A stretch of 64,000 nt of DNA from Rhizaria sp. SCN 62-66 (GCA_001724265.1 MEDY01000113.1:1-64000); one strand, 5' to 3'; numbered from the stretch's first letter, positions 1-11,688 are shown. Translations and numbers: made by a program. Notes: a model not told the origin generated them from the sequence alone.

Positions 1-3000
1 CGCGGCGCGGCGCGCGGCGAGGCGGGCGGCGCGGCGCGCGCGGCGGCGGCTGGCGCGGGCAGCGATGCGCTCGGGGGTCATATCACCCTGCTGGCCGTCA
101 TCCTCGTCGTCGTCATCGTCGTCGTCGTCATCATCATCGTCATCATTGGCGTCGGCGTCGTTGCTGGCGTTGTCATCAATGGCGGCGTCAGCGCGCGCGT
201 CCTCGGCCGCCTTGGCCGCGGCGCGCTTCTGGCGCTTCTCGGCCGCGCGCACGCCGCCGGCGACGTCTACGTCCGCAGCGTCCGCGACATCGCCGTCGTT
301 GGCAGCCTCATCGTTCTCGTCCTCGTCGTCGTTGTCATCAAAACCGAGGTCGAAGTCCTCCTCGACGCGCAGCGGGGCCAGGTCGCCCTCGGGCACGTCC
401 TCGGTCTGCCCGCGGTTGGCCTCGTAGTCGGCGTTGCGCGACAGCGCCGCGGCGGGCACGGTGCGGCGCTGGTAGAGCTGGAAGAGCCGGCCCTTGCCGA
501 AGGGCACGACGCGGAAGTAGCGCGGCGCGAAGCGGCTGGCCTCAACCATGGCGGGCGGGATCGGCCCCAGCAGCGACTGCATGCGCGCCAGCACCACGGG
601 CAGCGAGCGCGACGAGAAGAGAAGATGATTCGTGTAGAGCTCATAGAGCACGCAGCCGAGCGACCACATGTCGAGCGCCGAGGGCGCGTCGTAGGGCAGC
701 CCGAGGATGACCTCAGGCGCGCGGTAAGACCGCGACTGCGCGTACGTGGCCAGAGTGTCGTGCGCGAAGGACGCCGAGCCGAAGTCGATGAGCTTGACGC
801 GCGCGTTTGCCCAGTCTTGCAGCAGCACGTTCTCGGGCTTGAGGTCGCCGTGCAGCACACCGAAGCAGCGCAGGTACCACAGCGAGATGAGCAGCTGGCG
901 CGCGATCTTGCGCACGTTACGCAGCGAGAAGTAGTACGAGCCCTGGAGCTCGGCGGCCTTGGCGGGCGCCTCTGGGTCGGCGACGACCTGGGAGGCGTCG
1001 TGCAGGTTGTGTCCCAGCAGCTCGGTGGCAATGCACATGTGCTCCTGCACGTAGAACGCCGAGCGGAAGCGGATGATGTGGAACAGGTCGCGCGGGTCAT
1101 GTGTGTTGAGCAGCTGCAGCACCTTGACTTCGTCCAAGCAGCGGTCAAACAGGTCCTTCTCGTTGCGCATCACCTTGAGGCACATGGACTGGTTCGTCAG
1201 TGTGTCAACGACCTCGACAGCGCGCGAGAAGGCCGCCGCGCCGACCGAGCGCACGATGGTGTAGCGGCCCGCGATGCGCCCGCCGGTGAGCAGCGGCAGG
1301 TCCTTGTCGGGCGCGAGGCCCGTGCGGAAGGGGAAAGGCATCAGCACCGGCAGGTTGAAGTAGCACAGCGCCGGGCGCGCGGTGCGGAAGTACGGCGCGA
1401 CGCGCTCCTCGACGGGCAGTGCCACGGCGCGCGGCAGCCGCAGCGCTGAGAGCCGGACCTCGGCCGCCCCGGACTCGTCGAGCGCGAGCCCCGCGGGCGT
1501 GTCCGAGGGCGGCGCGGCGACGTCGGTGAGCGCCGGCACCGCGGCTTCGAGCCCGGGCTCGCGGCGGCCGCGCACGACGCCCGCGCCGCGCAGCCACGCC
1601 AGCGCGCGCGCGATGGCGCCCGCGTCGACGGCCAGCGCGGCTGCCGCGTCGTCGTCTTCGGGCGGCAGCCGCAGCGCGCGGTACATCACCACGGCCGCCG
1701 CCTCGGCGCGCGACAGCGATTCGGCCGCGGCAGCGGCGGCCGCGGCCGCGGCGGCGGTGGCGGCGCGAGCGGTGGCCGCCGAGCTGTCGGCGGCGTCCGC
1801 ATTGACGTCACTGCTGTCGCCGCCGCCGTTCTTGCCATTGCCCTTGCCGGTGCCGTTGGCGCCGTGGCCGGCGGCGTGCGCATCGGCCTCGGCGCTCTCC
1901 GCGGCGAGGGCGGCGTCGGCGGCGGCCTGCTCGCAGCGCAGCGCCTCGGCCGCAGCCTCTGCGGCGGCGTTGGCGACGACGGTGAGCGCGCGCACGGTCG
2001 CGACGCCGCCCCAGGCCAGCACGGCGGGCGGCGCGGCGCCCAGCGCGGGGTCGGCCATGGGATGCGGGGGCGCGAAATAGTGGCCCTCGTTGACGCGGCA
2101 CCAGTGCGGCGGGATGCCGCCGGGAATAACGACGACCTCGGCCTCGGGCCCGCCCGTGCGCACGGCGTCGACAAAGCGCCGCGGCGGCCGCGGCTGCACG
2201 TGCGGCGTCGCTGTCGAGTAGAAGAGCCGGTCGAACCCGGGGTCGCGGTCACTCTGCCAGCCGTCGGCGGCGAGGAGCTGCTCAACAGTGCAGGCGGCGC
2301 GCGCGGCCTGCTGCAGCCGGACCCACTCCTGCAGCGTGACCGTGGGCAGCGATGCAAGCGACTCGGCCGCGGCAACCACGGCGGGGGACGAGCCCGCGGC
2401 CGCGGTCGCGGCAGACAGTGCTGCGGCCGCGGCTGCGGCGGCCGCGGCAGACTCTGCGCTCTGCTGCTGCTGATGCGCAGCGGCAGCGCCAGAGGAAGGG
2501 GACGCAGAGGATGAGGATGAGGACGACGAGGACGACGTCGCGGCGGCGAGGGGCAGCCAGCCCGCGCCAAGGGGCGCAACGTGGGCCCAACTGGCACCCC
2601 ACGTCATAGGCGCCGACGCCACCACGCCCGAGGCCTGCGAAGCCACGCCGAACGCGGCTAACCGAGCCGCCAGCACTGCTTCGTCGGCCTCGCGCGAGGG
2701 CGAGGGGGCCGCGGCGGCGGCGGCCGTGGCGGGGACCGTGGGCACGGGCGTCACCACGGGCACGCCGTCCAGCTCGAAGCTCAGCGGGCTGTAGTCGGAC
2801 ACGGTCGCGGGCAGCGCCTCCAGCACGTCGGGCCGGCCGAGCGCAACGGACGACACGTAGTCGCGCGCCAACGACGCGGCCGCAGCGGCAACCGCGCGCG
2901 CGGACACAGCTGCAGCGCTAGAGCTACTGCTGCTCGCGCTGCTGGCGGCCTGCTTCTGCTGCTGTTGCTGTAGCTGTTGCTGCGCGCGTGCAGCGGTGCG

Positions 3001-3918
3001 GAGCGCGCGGCGGAGCAGCTCCTTGCGCGTGGTGGCCGCGGGGTACATAAAGTCGCAGTCGCGCGGCGCCGCGGCCGCGCGGTGGAACAGCACGTCGCGC
3101 CCGCCGCCGTGGCCGCCGTGGCGCCTGGCCGAGCGCGAGCGGGACGCGCCGCTGCCCGCGCCGCCGACACCGCCAGTGGCGCGGCGAGAGCGGCGGGCGG
3201 CGGCGGCGGCGGCGGCGTCGCCAGAATCGCCGAGGTCGCCGCTGTCGTCGTCGCCGTTGTCAGCATCCTCGTCGTCCTCGCCGTCGTCGTCGCGGCCGTC
3301 CTCGTCGGCCGTGTCATGCTCGGTCGCGTCGCCGCTGCCGTTGCTGACGCCCGAGTGCGAACGGGAGTCCGAGCCGGAGCTCGAGTCGGGCACGGGCAGC
3401 GCCGAGGGCGACAGCGAGAGGTCCTGGTGGTCCAGCAGCACCGTCATAGGGGCGCCCATGTGCCCGTTGCCGACGCCGCCGCCGTGGAGGCCGCCGCCGC
3501 CGCCCAGGTGGCTAGCAGCGGCGGCCGCGGCGGCGGCGGCGGCGTAGTCGTCGTCCGCCGTGGCGGGCTGCGAGCCAGCGTCCGAGTCGTTGTGGAGGTC
3601 GCTCTCGTCAATAACCGAGGACGAGTAGCCGCTGCCGTCGGCGTCGCCGTGCGCGGGGTCGTCGTCGTCGTCGTCGTTGGGACCGTTCATGTGCCGGCCG
3701 TCGTGAAGGAGGTCGTCGCCCTCGCCGTCGTCGTCGTAGTCGGGGCCGTTGTGCGCGTAGCCGTGGGGGTTGTGCGGGTCGTAGTCGGCGTCATCTTCGT
3801 GGTCGCCGTGGCTGTGGTCGTCGTTGGGGTTGAGGTTGCTGCTGGTGTCCTGGCTGTGGTCGCGGGAGCCTTCGTGATCGGGCTCAAAGTCCTCGCTGGC
3901 AGCGGCCGAAGACGACAT
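1..3918 (-). CDS. DYRK-family protein kinase, DYRKP-like (3' end cut by window)
   Basis: One open frame of at least 1306 codons with no intron seen; the C-terminus lies beyond base 1. The ATG at 3918 is the first in frame. Residues 1 to about 870 are low complexity (Asp, Ala, Gln, Ser and His runs). The kinase domain starts near residue 880 with a glycine loop VGAAAFSRA, then CLKVMRNEKDLFD (catalytic Lys about 915), the catalytic loop VLHGDLKPEN (Asp 1025), IDFGSASF (Asp 1045) and the activation segment YAQSRSYRAPEVILGLPYD. The AAFS loop, the K-N-KD-FD segment and SRSYRAPEVILGLPYD are what I recall of the plant-type DYRKP branch of dual-specificity kinases, which autophosphorylate on the loop tyrosine. 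The usual HCD/HRD is HGD here. A highly acidic insert (about 1200-1265) followed by an Arg/Ala-rich stretch breaks the end of the kinase lobe. Kinase call is certain; DYRKP placement is from remembered motifs. Confidence 0.85.
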   Translation of the reverse strand, partial: MSSSAAASEDFEPDHEGSRDHSQDTSSNLNPNDDHSHGDHEDDADYDPHNPHGYAHNGPDYDDDGEGDDLLHDGRHMNGPNDDDDDDPAHGDADGSGYSSSVIDESDLHNDSDAGSQPATADDDYAAAAAAAAAASHLGGGGGLHGGGVGNGHMGAPMTVLLDHQDLSLSPSALPVPDSSSGSDSRSHSGVSNGSGDATEHDTADEDGRDDDGEDDEDADNGDDDSGDLGDSGDAAAAAAARRSRRATGGVGGAGSGASRSRSARRHGGHGGGRDVLFHRAAAAPRDCDFMYPAATTRKELLRRALRTAARAQQQLQQQQQKQAASSASSSSSSAAAVSARAVAAAAASLARDYVSSVALGRPDVLEALPATVSDYSPLSFELDGVPVVTPVPTVPATAAAAAAPSPSREADEAVLAARLAAFGVASQASGVVASAPMTWGASWAHVAPLGAGWLPLAAATSSSSSSSSSSASPSSGAAAAHQQQQSAESAAAAAAAAAALSAATAAAGSSPAVVAAAESLASLPTVTLQEWVRLQQAARAACTVEQLLAADGWQSDRDPGFDRLFYSTATPHVQPRPPRRFVDAVRTGGPEAEVVVIPGGIPPHWCRVNEGHYFAPPHPMADPALGAAPPAVLAWGGVATVRALTVVANAAAEAAAEALRCEQAAADAALAAESAEADAHAAGHGANGTGKGNGKNGGGDSSDVNADAADSSAATARAATAAAAAAAAAAAESLSRAEAAAVVMYRALRLPPEDDDAAAALAVDAGAIARALAWLRGAGVVRGRREPGLEAAVPALTDVAAPPSDTPAGLALDESGAAEVRLSALRLPRAVALPVEERVAPYFRTARPALCYFNLPVLMPFPFRTGLAPDKDLPLLTGGRIAGRYTIVRSVGAAAFSRAVEVVDTLTNQSMCLKVMRNEKDLFDRCLDEVKVLQLLNTHDPRDLFHIIRFRSAFYVQEHMCIATELLGHNLHDASQVVADPEAPAKAAELQGSYYFSLRNVRKIARQLLISLWYLRCFGVLHGDLKPENVLLQDWANARVKLIDFGSASFAHDTLATYAQSRSYRAPEVILGLPYDAPSALDMWSLGCVLYELYTNHLLFSSRSLPVVLARMQSLLGPIPPAMVEASRFAPRYFRVVPFGKGRLFQLYQRRTVPAAALSRNADYEANRGQTEDVPEGDLAPLRVEEDFDLGFDDNDDEDENDEAANDGDVADAADVDVAGGVRAAEKRQKRAAAKAAEDARADAAIDDNASNDADANDDDDDDDDDDDDDEDDGQQGDMTPERIAARASRRRARRAARLAARRAA

Positions 3919-4578
3919 CTGGGCGTGGAAAAGAGCAAGAGCGGCGGTGCGCTTGAATGTTGCCGTAAAACACGGACAGGAAGAAAGGTGACAAGAGTCA
4001 AGGAAGCCAACGGGGCAAGTGCCAATACGTGGGGATGACTGGACTGTGGGGGAGGTGGGCACAAGTAGGGGGCGCGAGTGGTGTGGACTTCGGGGGTGAG
4101 AATAAGGCTCCATAGAATCCACGGACGAACTGAAAATATTCAAAATCAAATAAAACCCATCTCCAACGTAGCGGAAATAATCTATTATGCAAACAACAAA
4201 AACCCAATAGTGCTCAAATCCTCTTTGCAGAAGCCAGATTTTGAACACGATCGCTCCCAGTCAGCCGGCTGGTGACTGCTGTCTGTCTGACTCGGACTGG
4301 CGCCCGTTGAGCTGCCAGTCAAAAGCAAGCCGCGAGCGAGAAGAATCAGTGACCGTTGGACTGGCTGGGCCGACCCACTGGACCGAGCTCGCTCGACGGA
4401 AACGGCTGGCTGTGGGGTGAGAAGTGAAACTATCCTGAGGAAAGTTGTGTGATATCAATTCGCGCTGTGCGTATTTGTAAAAAGACTACCCCCGGTACAG
4501 CGACCTGTATTGGCGTTATTTGTTCAGCTGACGGATCTATAGAGCCACACGGGACTCTATTGCACTAACTAACGCCCC
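3919..4578. promoter_or_regulatory. Divergent promoter region, kinase(-)/MNS1(+)
   Basis: 660 bases between two divergent starts, AT-richer than the genes. It holds a GC-rich inverted repeat at 4258-4278 (CAGTCA, GCCGGC core, TGACTG) and, at 4358-4388, an element with GACTGG, ACCCACTGG and CCGAGC that recurs at 12801-12829. No ORF of convincing composition is present. The promoter role is inferred from position only. Confidence 0.55.
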
Positions 4579-6339
4579 ATGCAGCAGCGCCAGAACAACT
4601 CGATGGCGGCCACTCTGGCCTCCAACGCCCGCCACGTACGTTTTTGCAGCACAACGACTCAATGTTAAGAATAACCTATTTGTCCACTACCCGTGCATTG
4701 CACTTAATTCACTTCAAGCTCACGATATCCCCTCACTATCTTCTTTCTTCTGACCACGCTCGACACCCACCAACCCTGCTCTCCGTTCTGGCCCTTACGC
4801 TCGGTTCTTCGACCGGCAATGACTACTTTATGAACGCATGTCCCCTAGGTGACGACTGCTGACTTCAACCAGCGCATTGAGCGCCGCCGCGCGGACCAGG
4901 CGTCCCTGGGCCAGGTGCAGGGCTACGCGGCGCAGGACGCGCAGCTGCGCGCGACGGCTGAGAGTGAGAAGCGCGTCGACGCTCTACGCCAGGCCAAGGC
5001 GGCGCAGACAGCGCAGCAGGCGCGCTACGCCGACGCGCTGCTGGAGCAGGAGCTGCAGCGCCGCTCGACCGCCGACACGACCGCGGCGGAGGAGGCTGCG
5101 CTGGCCAAAGCGATCCGCGACTTGGAGATCAGCGAAACGGCCAAGCAGCGCATCACGCAGCGCGTGGTGGAGGAGTCGCCCGAGCTGCAGGAGCTCAAGA
5201 AGCTGCTCGCAGCCGCGCAGACGAACAAGATCCGCCAGACACAGCTCGCGGAGAAGGAGGTGATCGCCGCGCAGGACAGCATGCAGCGGCGCCTGCACGA
5301 CGCCAAGATGGAGGCGGACCGGCAGGAGGCGTTGGCTGTGCAGCACGAGATGGCGATGCAGCAGCAGCAGCGCAACGTCGAGCAGCGTGTCGCGCTTCAG
5401 GGCCAGATTAAGGAGCGTCTGGACCGCCGCGCCGCCGCGGCCGAGCAAGACGCCAAGGAGCGCGCAATCGTCGACGGCATCGTGCGCGGCATCCAGGAAG
5501 AAGACCAGGCCAAGGCCGAGGCGGGCGCGGCACGGCGCCGGCAGCTCCAGGACGAAATCGCGGCGTACCTGCAGCAGCGCGAGGCGTGGCGCCAGCAGGA
5601 GCGCGCGCGCGCGAGCGAGGAGCTGCGCCGCATCCAGGAGTACAACGCGCAGCAAGAGGCGCGGCTGGCCGAGCTCAGCTCCAAGAAGGCCGTTCAGTCG
5701 CAGCAACAGGACCTGGTGCTGCGGAAGCTGACGGAGGAGATCCAGCGCAAGCGCAAGGAGCAGGAGGAGGTCGAGGCGCTGCTGCAGGAGCTCTACTGGG
5801 AGGAGGCCGAGCAGAAGGCGCTTGACGAGGTGCGCATGCGCGAGGAGAAGGCGCGCGCCATGAAGCAGCAGATCATCCAGACCAACGAGTTCCAGAAGCA
5901 GCTCAAGGCGCAGCGTGAGGTGGAGATCCAGCGCGAGGAGCAGGCCTTCCGCCAGCAGATGATGGAGCGCTTCGCGGCAGACCGGCGCATCGAGCAACTC
6001 AACGCGCAGCGGCGCCGCGTCGAGACCGAGCAGTACCGCCGCGAGGTCGACGGACTGGTGGCCGAACGCAAGCGGCTGCAGCAGGAGGCGCTGGCGCGCG
6101 AGCTGGGCGAGATCGAGAGTGCGCGCCGCGAGGAGGAGGACCGGCTCAAGATCGTCGAGGCAGAGCGCCAGCGCCTGCTGCGCGAACACGCAGCCGCGCT
6201 GGCAGACTACCTGCCCAAGGGCGTGCTGCAGAGCGCCGACGACTACCGCCTGCTCTTCGGCAAGGACCCCGCACCCGGGTTGTCGTTCGGCATCAAGCGC
6301 AAGGACCAGCTCCAGAACTTCGACTACGACTTCAGGTAA
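4579..6339 (+). CDS. MNS1: MNS1-like ciliary coiled-coil protein
   Basis: Two exons, 4579-4635 and 4849-6339, joined in phase 0 by a 213-nt GTACGT...CTAG intron; 515 aa. Exon 1 gives 19 residues beginning MQQRQNNSMA. The rest is almost entirely Arg/Glu/Gln-rich heptad coiled coil, as in trichohyalin-plectin-homology proteins. The end carries LLREHAAALADYLPKGVL, matching the conserved C-terminal REHA...L.YLPKGV block I know from MNS1 (meiosis-specific nuclear structural protein 1). The length is also close to the roughly 495 aa of vertebrate MNS1. In other organisms MNS1 is a microtubule inner protein of axonemal doublets needed for motile cilia. CFAP53 belongs to the same superfamily and is the main alternative, but the LPKGV ending favours MNS1. 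The gene shares a divergent promoter with the DYRK-type kinase. Confidence 0.85.
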
Positions 6340-6742
6340 ACAGTCAACTCAACAGCGTGCGTGTGTTTTGCGCAGTTGTGCTGAGACTTGTTGATTGATG
6401 TCATGCACTTGTTTTACTGTCTGGTTATAGGTATTAATTTCGTATATCTCATTTTGTTTGTGTATATGTTTGAGTATGTTTGTAAGTACAAAGTACAAAA
6501 GAGAGCTTCGTGTGATGTTTCTTGTGTCGTTTTATGCTACGATGCGGAATGCACTGAGTGTGATAACAACAACAATACATGTTAGATTAGCAATAACGTA
6601 GCACCTCATACATTACGGAATATGGTTAAAACACAATATTTTATTGATAAATTGATAACAGGCAGAACAATAGACAGGAGTTACAATGAAAGGAATTTGA
6701 TTAAGTAAACGTATTTAGTCACAGCAAAGAACGCGCTGCTCA
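6340..6742. other. Convergent 3' intergenic region
   Basis: 403 bases between the stop codons of MNS1 (+) and the coiled-coil gene (-). AT-rich, with an AATAAA-type signal on the minus strand near 6635-6645 that could serve the coiled-coil gene. I see no coding or RNA gene. Confidence 0.6.
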
Positions 6743-9700
6743 TTACTGTTTGGAGACACCACTGAGCAGTCCAGCCTGCGACAGCGACTGCGCCAGCGCC
6801 TGCCTCCTGTGCACCTCCTCGCCCTGCGCACCGAGGTGCGACTGCGAGTTGGACTGCGACAACGACTGACCTCCAGCGCCAGCGCCAGCGGGGGGCGCGG
6901 GACGGCGGGCGCCGCCGGCAGCGGACTTCTTACCGCCGGCGCCGCTGGCGCTGCCGCTGACAACGCCGGCGCCGACACCAGTCGTCGTCGTCGTCATCAT
7001 CGCCGCCGCCGCAGCAGCGCCCGCGTTGATTATGTTGCTGTTGCTAGCGCTCAGCGTCGCCGAGCTGCGCGACGGCGCCAACAGCCTCGCCGTCGACGCC
7101 GTCGCCCGCATTCCCTGCTGCCCCAGCCCTTGCGCGGGCGCAGGCGCGGGCGCGAGGCCGGTGCCCTCGATGGGTGCCCCCGCGGCGGGCCCGCGCTCGG
7201 CTGGCCCCGGCGCCACGGTGGCGTAGAAGTGGCCCGAGGCCGACTGGCTGGGGGGCGCGAAGACGACGGCGCCACCTTCGCGGCCGCGGTAGAGCTGGCC
7301 ATCGGAGCCCGGCAGCGCGAAGGCGGGCCCACGGTGCACGACGAGCCCCGCCGCGGGCAGCATCGCCGTCGACGCGTCCTCACCGCTGTGGCCCCCGCCG
7401 TGGCCGTGACCGTGGCCGTGGCCGCTGCCGTTGTTGTTGTCGGAGAGACGGAGCAGGGCCGACGAGCTGCCGCCGTGCGTGAGCGAACGCACGCTGCCCG
7501 GCTGACCGCCGTACTGGTACTGCACCTGCGCCGCATGCAGCCCCGTCGCGGACACGCCCTCGCCCAGCGCCAGCGCGCCCGCGCCGGGGCCGCCGCCGGC
7601 ACCGTTGCTGCCGGCGAGAAGACGCGCGCCTTGGGGGCCGAGCACGGTCTCGACGATCTCGGCCTTGCTCTCGGCCAGCATCGCGCGCACCTCGCGCCGC
7701 AGCGCCGCCACCTGCGCGCGCACGTCGCGCGCCGACGCCTTCTCGGCCAGCTGCGCCGTGAGCCGCGCTGTGAGAGTCTCGTGGAGCTGCTCAGTGTACG
7801 TCTTGCAGATGTCGATCACGCGACCGGCGTCTTCGAGCCGCTGCCGCGCGTCTGCAGTCACAAACCCGCCGCCACCGCGCGGCGCGAGCGCGCGCGTGCC
7901 GCTGCCGCCGCCGCCGCCCGCGCCGCCGCCCGCGCTAGAGGCGGAGATGGTCTGCTCAAACTGGCGCAGCTTGCGCTTCAGCGTGTGGAAGCCCAGGTCG
8001 ACGTAGGTCTTGAGTAAAGCCGCTTCCTCCGCGGCCGCCGCGGCGTCTGCGCGCGAGGCCGCCGTGACCGTGGACGCTGACGCCGCCGTGGCCGCCTCCA
8101 TCTTCTGCATCAGCTGCTGCTGTAAGAACGCGAAGAAGGGCGTGATGCCGCCCGCGGTGGCCGCCGCGACATTGGGCAGATCAACGCTGCCGCTACTGCT
8201 GCTGCTGCCGCCCCCCATGCCGCGGCCCGCACGCTGCTGGTGCTGATGTTGGCGGTGCACGCGCGCGTTTCCGCCGTCTTCGCCGGTGCCGCCCGACGCG
8301 GCGATGAGGCGCGAAATGAGCAGCGAGTCGTCGCTGACGCCGTCGCCGGCGCCGCCGTCGGCGTCTGCCCCGCCGTTGGCAGCGCGCATGGCGGCCGCGG
8401 AGGGCGCGAGCGTGTACTCCTGCCCGCCCGCGCCCGCGGCGTTGCCCGCGCGCGAGGCGGCGCCGCGGCGGCCGCCGGACAGCGGCCGGCCTGTGACGTC
8501 AGTTGCCGCGCGGTCCGTGGCCGCCGGCACGTACACGTTCTGCATCTGCTGCTGCTGCTGTGCGTTGGAGGTGATGTTGATCGTGGTGAGGCCCGAGGGC
8601 AGCACCAGCGGCTGCAGCATCGCAGGCAAGTCCCCGACGCCGTTGGTACCGGCGGCGCTCGTCTGCGTCGGGGGCCTCTGCAACTGCGGATGCGGCTGCT
8701 GTGGCTGCTGCACGGAGGGCGTCTGCGGCGGGGGCGCGATAGCGGACGTGGTGCCGCGCCGCTCTTCTGCCAGTGCTCGCTCCAGCACGTACCCCGCGGT
8801 CTTGACCCGGAACGCGTCCAGGTCGTCGACGCGCTGGTCCAGCAGCCGTAGCGCGCGCACCACGGCGCCCACGCGCTGCTCCGCGGCCAGCAGCTGCGCG
8901 GCGCTCTCGTCGCGGAGATCCTGTGCCCATTCACGCATGCGCTCCTGCTGCGACTCATCCAGTTGCTGCAGCCGGAAAGAGAGCACCTCCTGGCCCACCT
9001 CGTGCATCGTGCTCAGGTCGCCCGCGTCGCCGCCTCTGCCGCGGCCGCCGCGCGAACCGCCGCCGCCGCGCAGCCGCGGGGGCACGACGATTCCGGATAC
9101 ATCGGCTGCGAACGACAGCGGGCTGTCGCCCCCGCGGCCGCCGCGGCTGTGCGCGGCTGAGGAGGCCGAGCCTGGCGAGCGCGGCGGGCTCCGGGGCAGG
9201 TCAAGCCCGTCGCCAGCGCCCGCGCCCGCGCCCGCAGCGCCGTCGACGCCGGCAGCGGCGCCCGCGCGGCGGGGCGAGCTGCTGTAGTGGCCGTGGCCGT
9301 GGTTGCGCGGCGAGCCCACGACCGGGAGGTAAGTAAGTCCGAAAGCGGCCTTGGCGGCGGCGCGGGTCTCGGCCGTCGCCTCAGCGGCCTCAGTCTCGGC
9401 GTCAGAGTCGGAATCATCGTCATCGCTGCTGCTGCTACTCTCCGCAGCAGCGGCAGCAGCAGCGTTGACAGCGTTAGTTCCCGCAGCGGCGGCGGCGGCG
9501 GCCTTGGCCTGCTTACGCTGCTGCTTCGCGGCAGCTTTCTTGCTGCGCTTCGCAGCGCGCCTCGCGGCAGCGGCGGACGCGGCGGCGGCGGCGTCGGCGT
9601 CGCCCGCGTCGTCGTCCTCGCTTGTGCTGCTACTGTCATCCCCGCCCATGTCGCCGTTGCCGTCATTGCCGCCGTTGGTGGCGCTGCTGCTGTTGCGCAG

Positions 9701-11122
9701 CGCGCGCCGCGCGGCGCGGGCCTGGTCCCTGCGCGCGCGCCGCTGCTCGCGCGCCGCGCTGGTCATGCTGAGGTCGTCGCCGGTGACGATGTCGCGCACC
9801 TTGGCTTCGAGCGCCTCGCGCGCGCGCCGCTCCTCGGCCAGCTGCGCCGCCAGCGCCGTGTCGCCCTGAGCCAGCGCGGCGGCTTCCTCGCGCGCCAACG
9901 CCGCCGCAGTCGTCGCGCTCGCGTTGTTGTTGTTGTTGTTGTTGTTAGCGGCGGCGCGTGTGAGCGAGAGGCCGAGGGGCACGGTGGGCACCAACACGCC
10001 CGCCGCGGCCGCCGCCTGCGCCGCCGACGCGGCCTCCTCGGCGGAGCTGGACGCCGCGACCAGCGCCGTAGCCTTAGCGGCGCGCTTGCCGTCGGCGCGC
10101 CTCGCGAGCGCCAGTGCCACCACGGCGTTGTTAACGCGACGCACGAGCGTCTCGAGCTTGCGGCGCTCGCCGGCCTCGTCGGCGACCGCGCCCGCGACAC
10201 GTGACAGCTCCAGTGCGGCCCTGCGCGCGCCGGCGTCGACGCGCAGCAGCGCCTGCGCTGAGGCGTCGAGCGCCTCGTGGTCGGGCAGCGCGGCGACGGC
10301 CTTCTCGGTCTTGGCCAGACGCTCGAAGACGATGTCGTGCCGCACGGAGGTGAAGTCCTTGAGCTCGTTGTGGCGCGCCGCGGCCTCACGCTTCACGTCC
10401 TCACTCAGCGCCGCCACGGCGCCGCGAATCTGCGGCTCCAGCTCCTTGAGCGCGTCCTTGACGGTGGAGAAGGTCTGGTCGCAGTACTGCTTGACGTTTT
10501 GCGTGAAGCGCGTCTGCACCCCCACCTCGGCCTTGAGGTCGGAGCACTGCGCCTCGGCGCGGCGCGCGTCCGCGGAGGCGGCCGCCGCCTCGGCGCGCAC
10601 GGCAGAGAGGTCGGCGCGGACGGCGTCGGCCGTTTGGTCAGCGTGGGTGCGCACAGCGGCCATTTCTATCGAGTTGAAAAATGCAGATCCAACGCGGAGT
10701 ATGTGGAAGTATTTGGAAGTGTGAGTCAATGTGAGCACAGTATATCGGTAGACAGTGAGTAAGTCTAGGTGAAAATGGAACGATACTCTGACATGAGTTC
10801 TTTACGCCGAGAAATATCGAGCGAACGTACCAGTCCTGATCTTGTCGACCTCGGGTGCGATGTCTGTCTTCTTCTCGGTGACCTGCACGCGGCCCGCAAT
10901 CTGCTCCAGCGCCGTCTTGTACTGTTGAAACAGCTGCTTAGACGTCGCCTCGAAGTCCCTATGCCGCTCCAGCTCCCGCGCTTGCTCCGTGAGCAGCCGC
11001 TCCTGCGCGTCGAGACGGCGCATCATCTCCGACATGACGTTCGTGATGGGCGTGACGTCGACGCGCAGCGACGTGATCAGCGCATCCGCCAGCAAGGAGC
11101 CCGGTGGCGCGGGGGAAGCCAT
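6743..11122 (-). CDS. Large coiled-coil protein of unknown function
   Basis: Two exons on the minus strand, 11122-10831 and 10665-6743, joined in phase 1 across a 165-nt intron (GTACGT donor, GATAG acceptor) so that a split GAA codon is formed; 1404 aa. I do not recognise the family. Coiled-coil segments (about residues 20-190, 650-735, 980-1005 and 1035-1105) alternate with long Ala, Asn, Ser, Asp and Gly tracts. The first block contains regular heptads around MMRRLDAQERLLTEQ and continues over the splice junction, which supports the exon join. No signal peptide, membrane segment or catalytic motif is visible. The Met at 11122 (MASPAPPG) is preferred because upstream codons are Phe/Ser/Pro-rich and look like leader sequence. 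Stop is TAA. A cytoskeletal or ciliary scaffold is plausible but only a guess. Confidence 0.7.
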
Positions 11123-11688
11123 CCGGTCGGTGTCAAGCGCGCACGGGAGCACGCTAAAGGGGACAGGGGGCGCGGCCGCAGGGGGCAAAGGAAGGCAGGA
11201 TTTAGTGTGGGAGGGAGAGAGAAAGAAAGCTACTGGTACAGGACAAAGAAAGCGTTTCATAATGTGAGCCAAATATATTATGCTACTAAAGCTCTTAAAA
11301 ATTCATTTTTGACATGTCATTGCAAAGTTACGTTCAGAAGACAACGAAATCCAAGGTTGAAGATCGGCTATAAGAAGAAACGGCTGTTCTTGACACAGCT
11401 GGCACATGATCATGGCAAGACTTCAAAAACAGCAGCAAAGGCAGGATACATCACGTGTATTGCAAATAAGAAGAGTATACTGGTAATTGTGGTAATATGA
11501 TAAATGTATTTCGTTTGTTCTATTTATCGACATGTGTCGTCCAGAAGACCACAAAGGTTACCTGGCTCGACTCTGAACTCTCACTGCTTGCCTTTATCTC
11601 TCAAGCACACAGCACACCACACAAGGCACTCTCATTCATCGAAATCACCGCATATACTGCTCACTTCCCCGTTTCACTCCGCGCGCGC
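11123..11688. other. Intergenic region, tandem minus genes
   Basis: 566 bases covering the 5' side of the coiled-coil gene and the 3' side of the polyproline gene, both on the minus strand. The middle (about 11270-11520) is AT-rich. No convincing ORF, RNA gene or repeat was seen. Confidence 0.5.

Noticed and set aside
625-1449. 274-codon plus-strand frame over the kinase domain
   Set aside because: Antisense of the kinase motifs; the minus strand carries all catalytic motifs.
2977-4038. Long plus-strand frame opposite the kinase N-terminus (Val/Ala-rich)
   Set aside because: Mirror of Asp/Ala codon runs on the minus strand. GC-rich codons rarely create stops in other frames. No family features.
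4984-6189. 401-codon minus-strand frame opposite MNS1
   Set aside because: Leu-rich antisense of Gln/Glu/Lys coiled-coil codons; MNS1 on the plus strand matches a known family.
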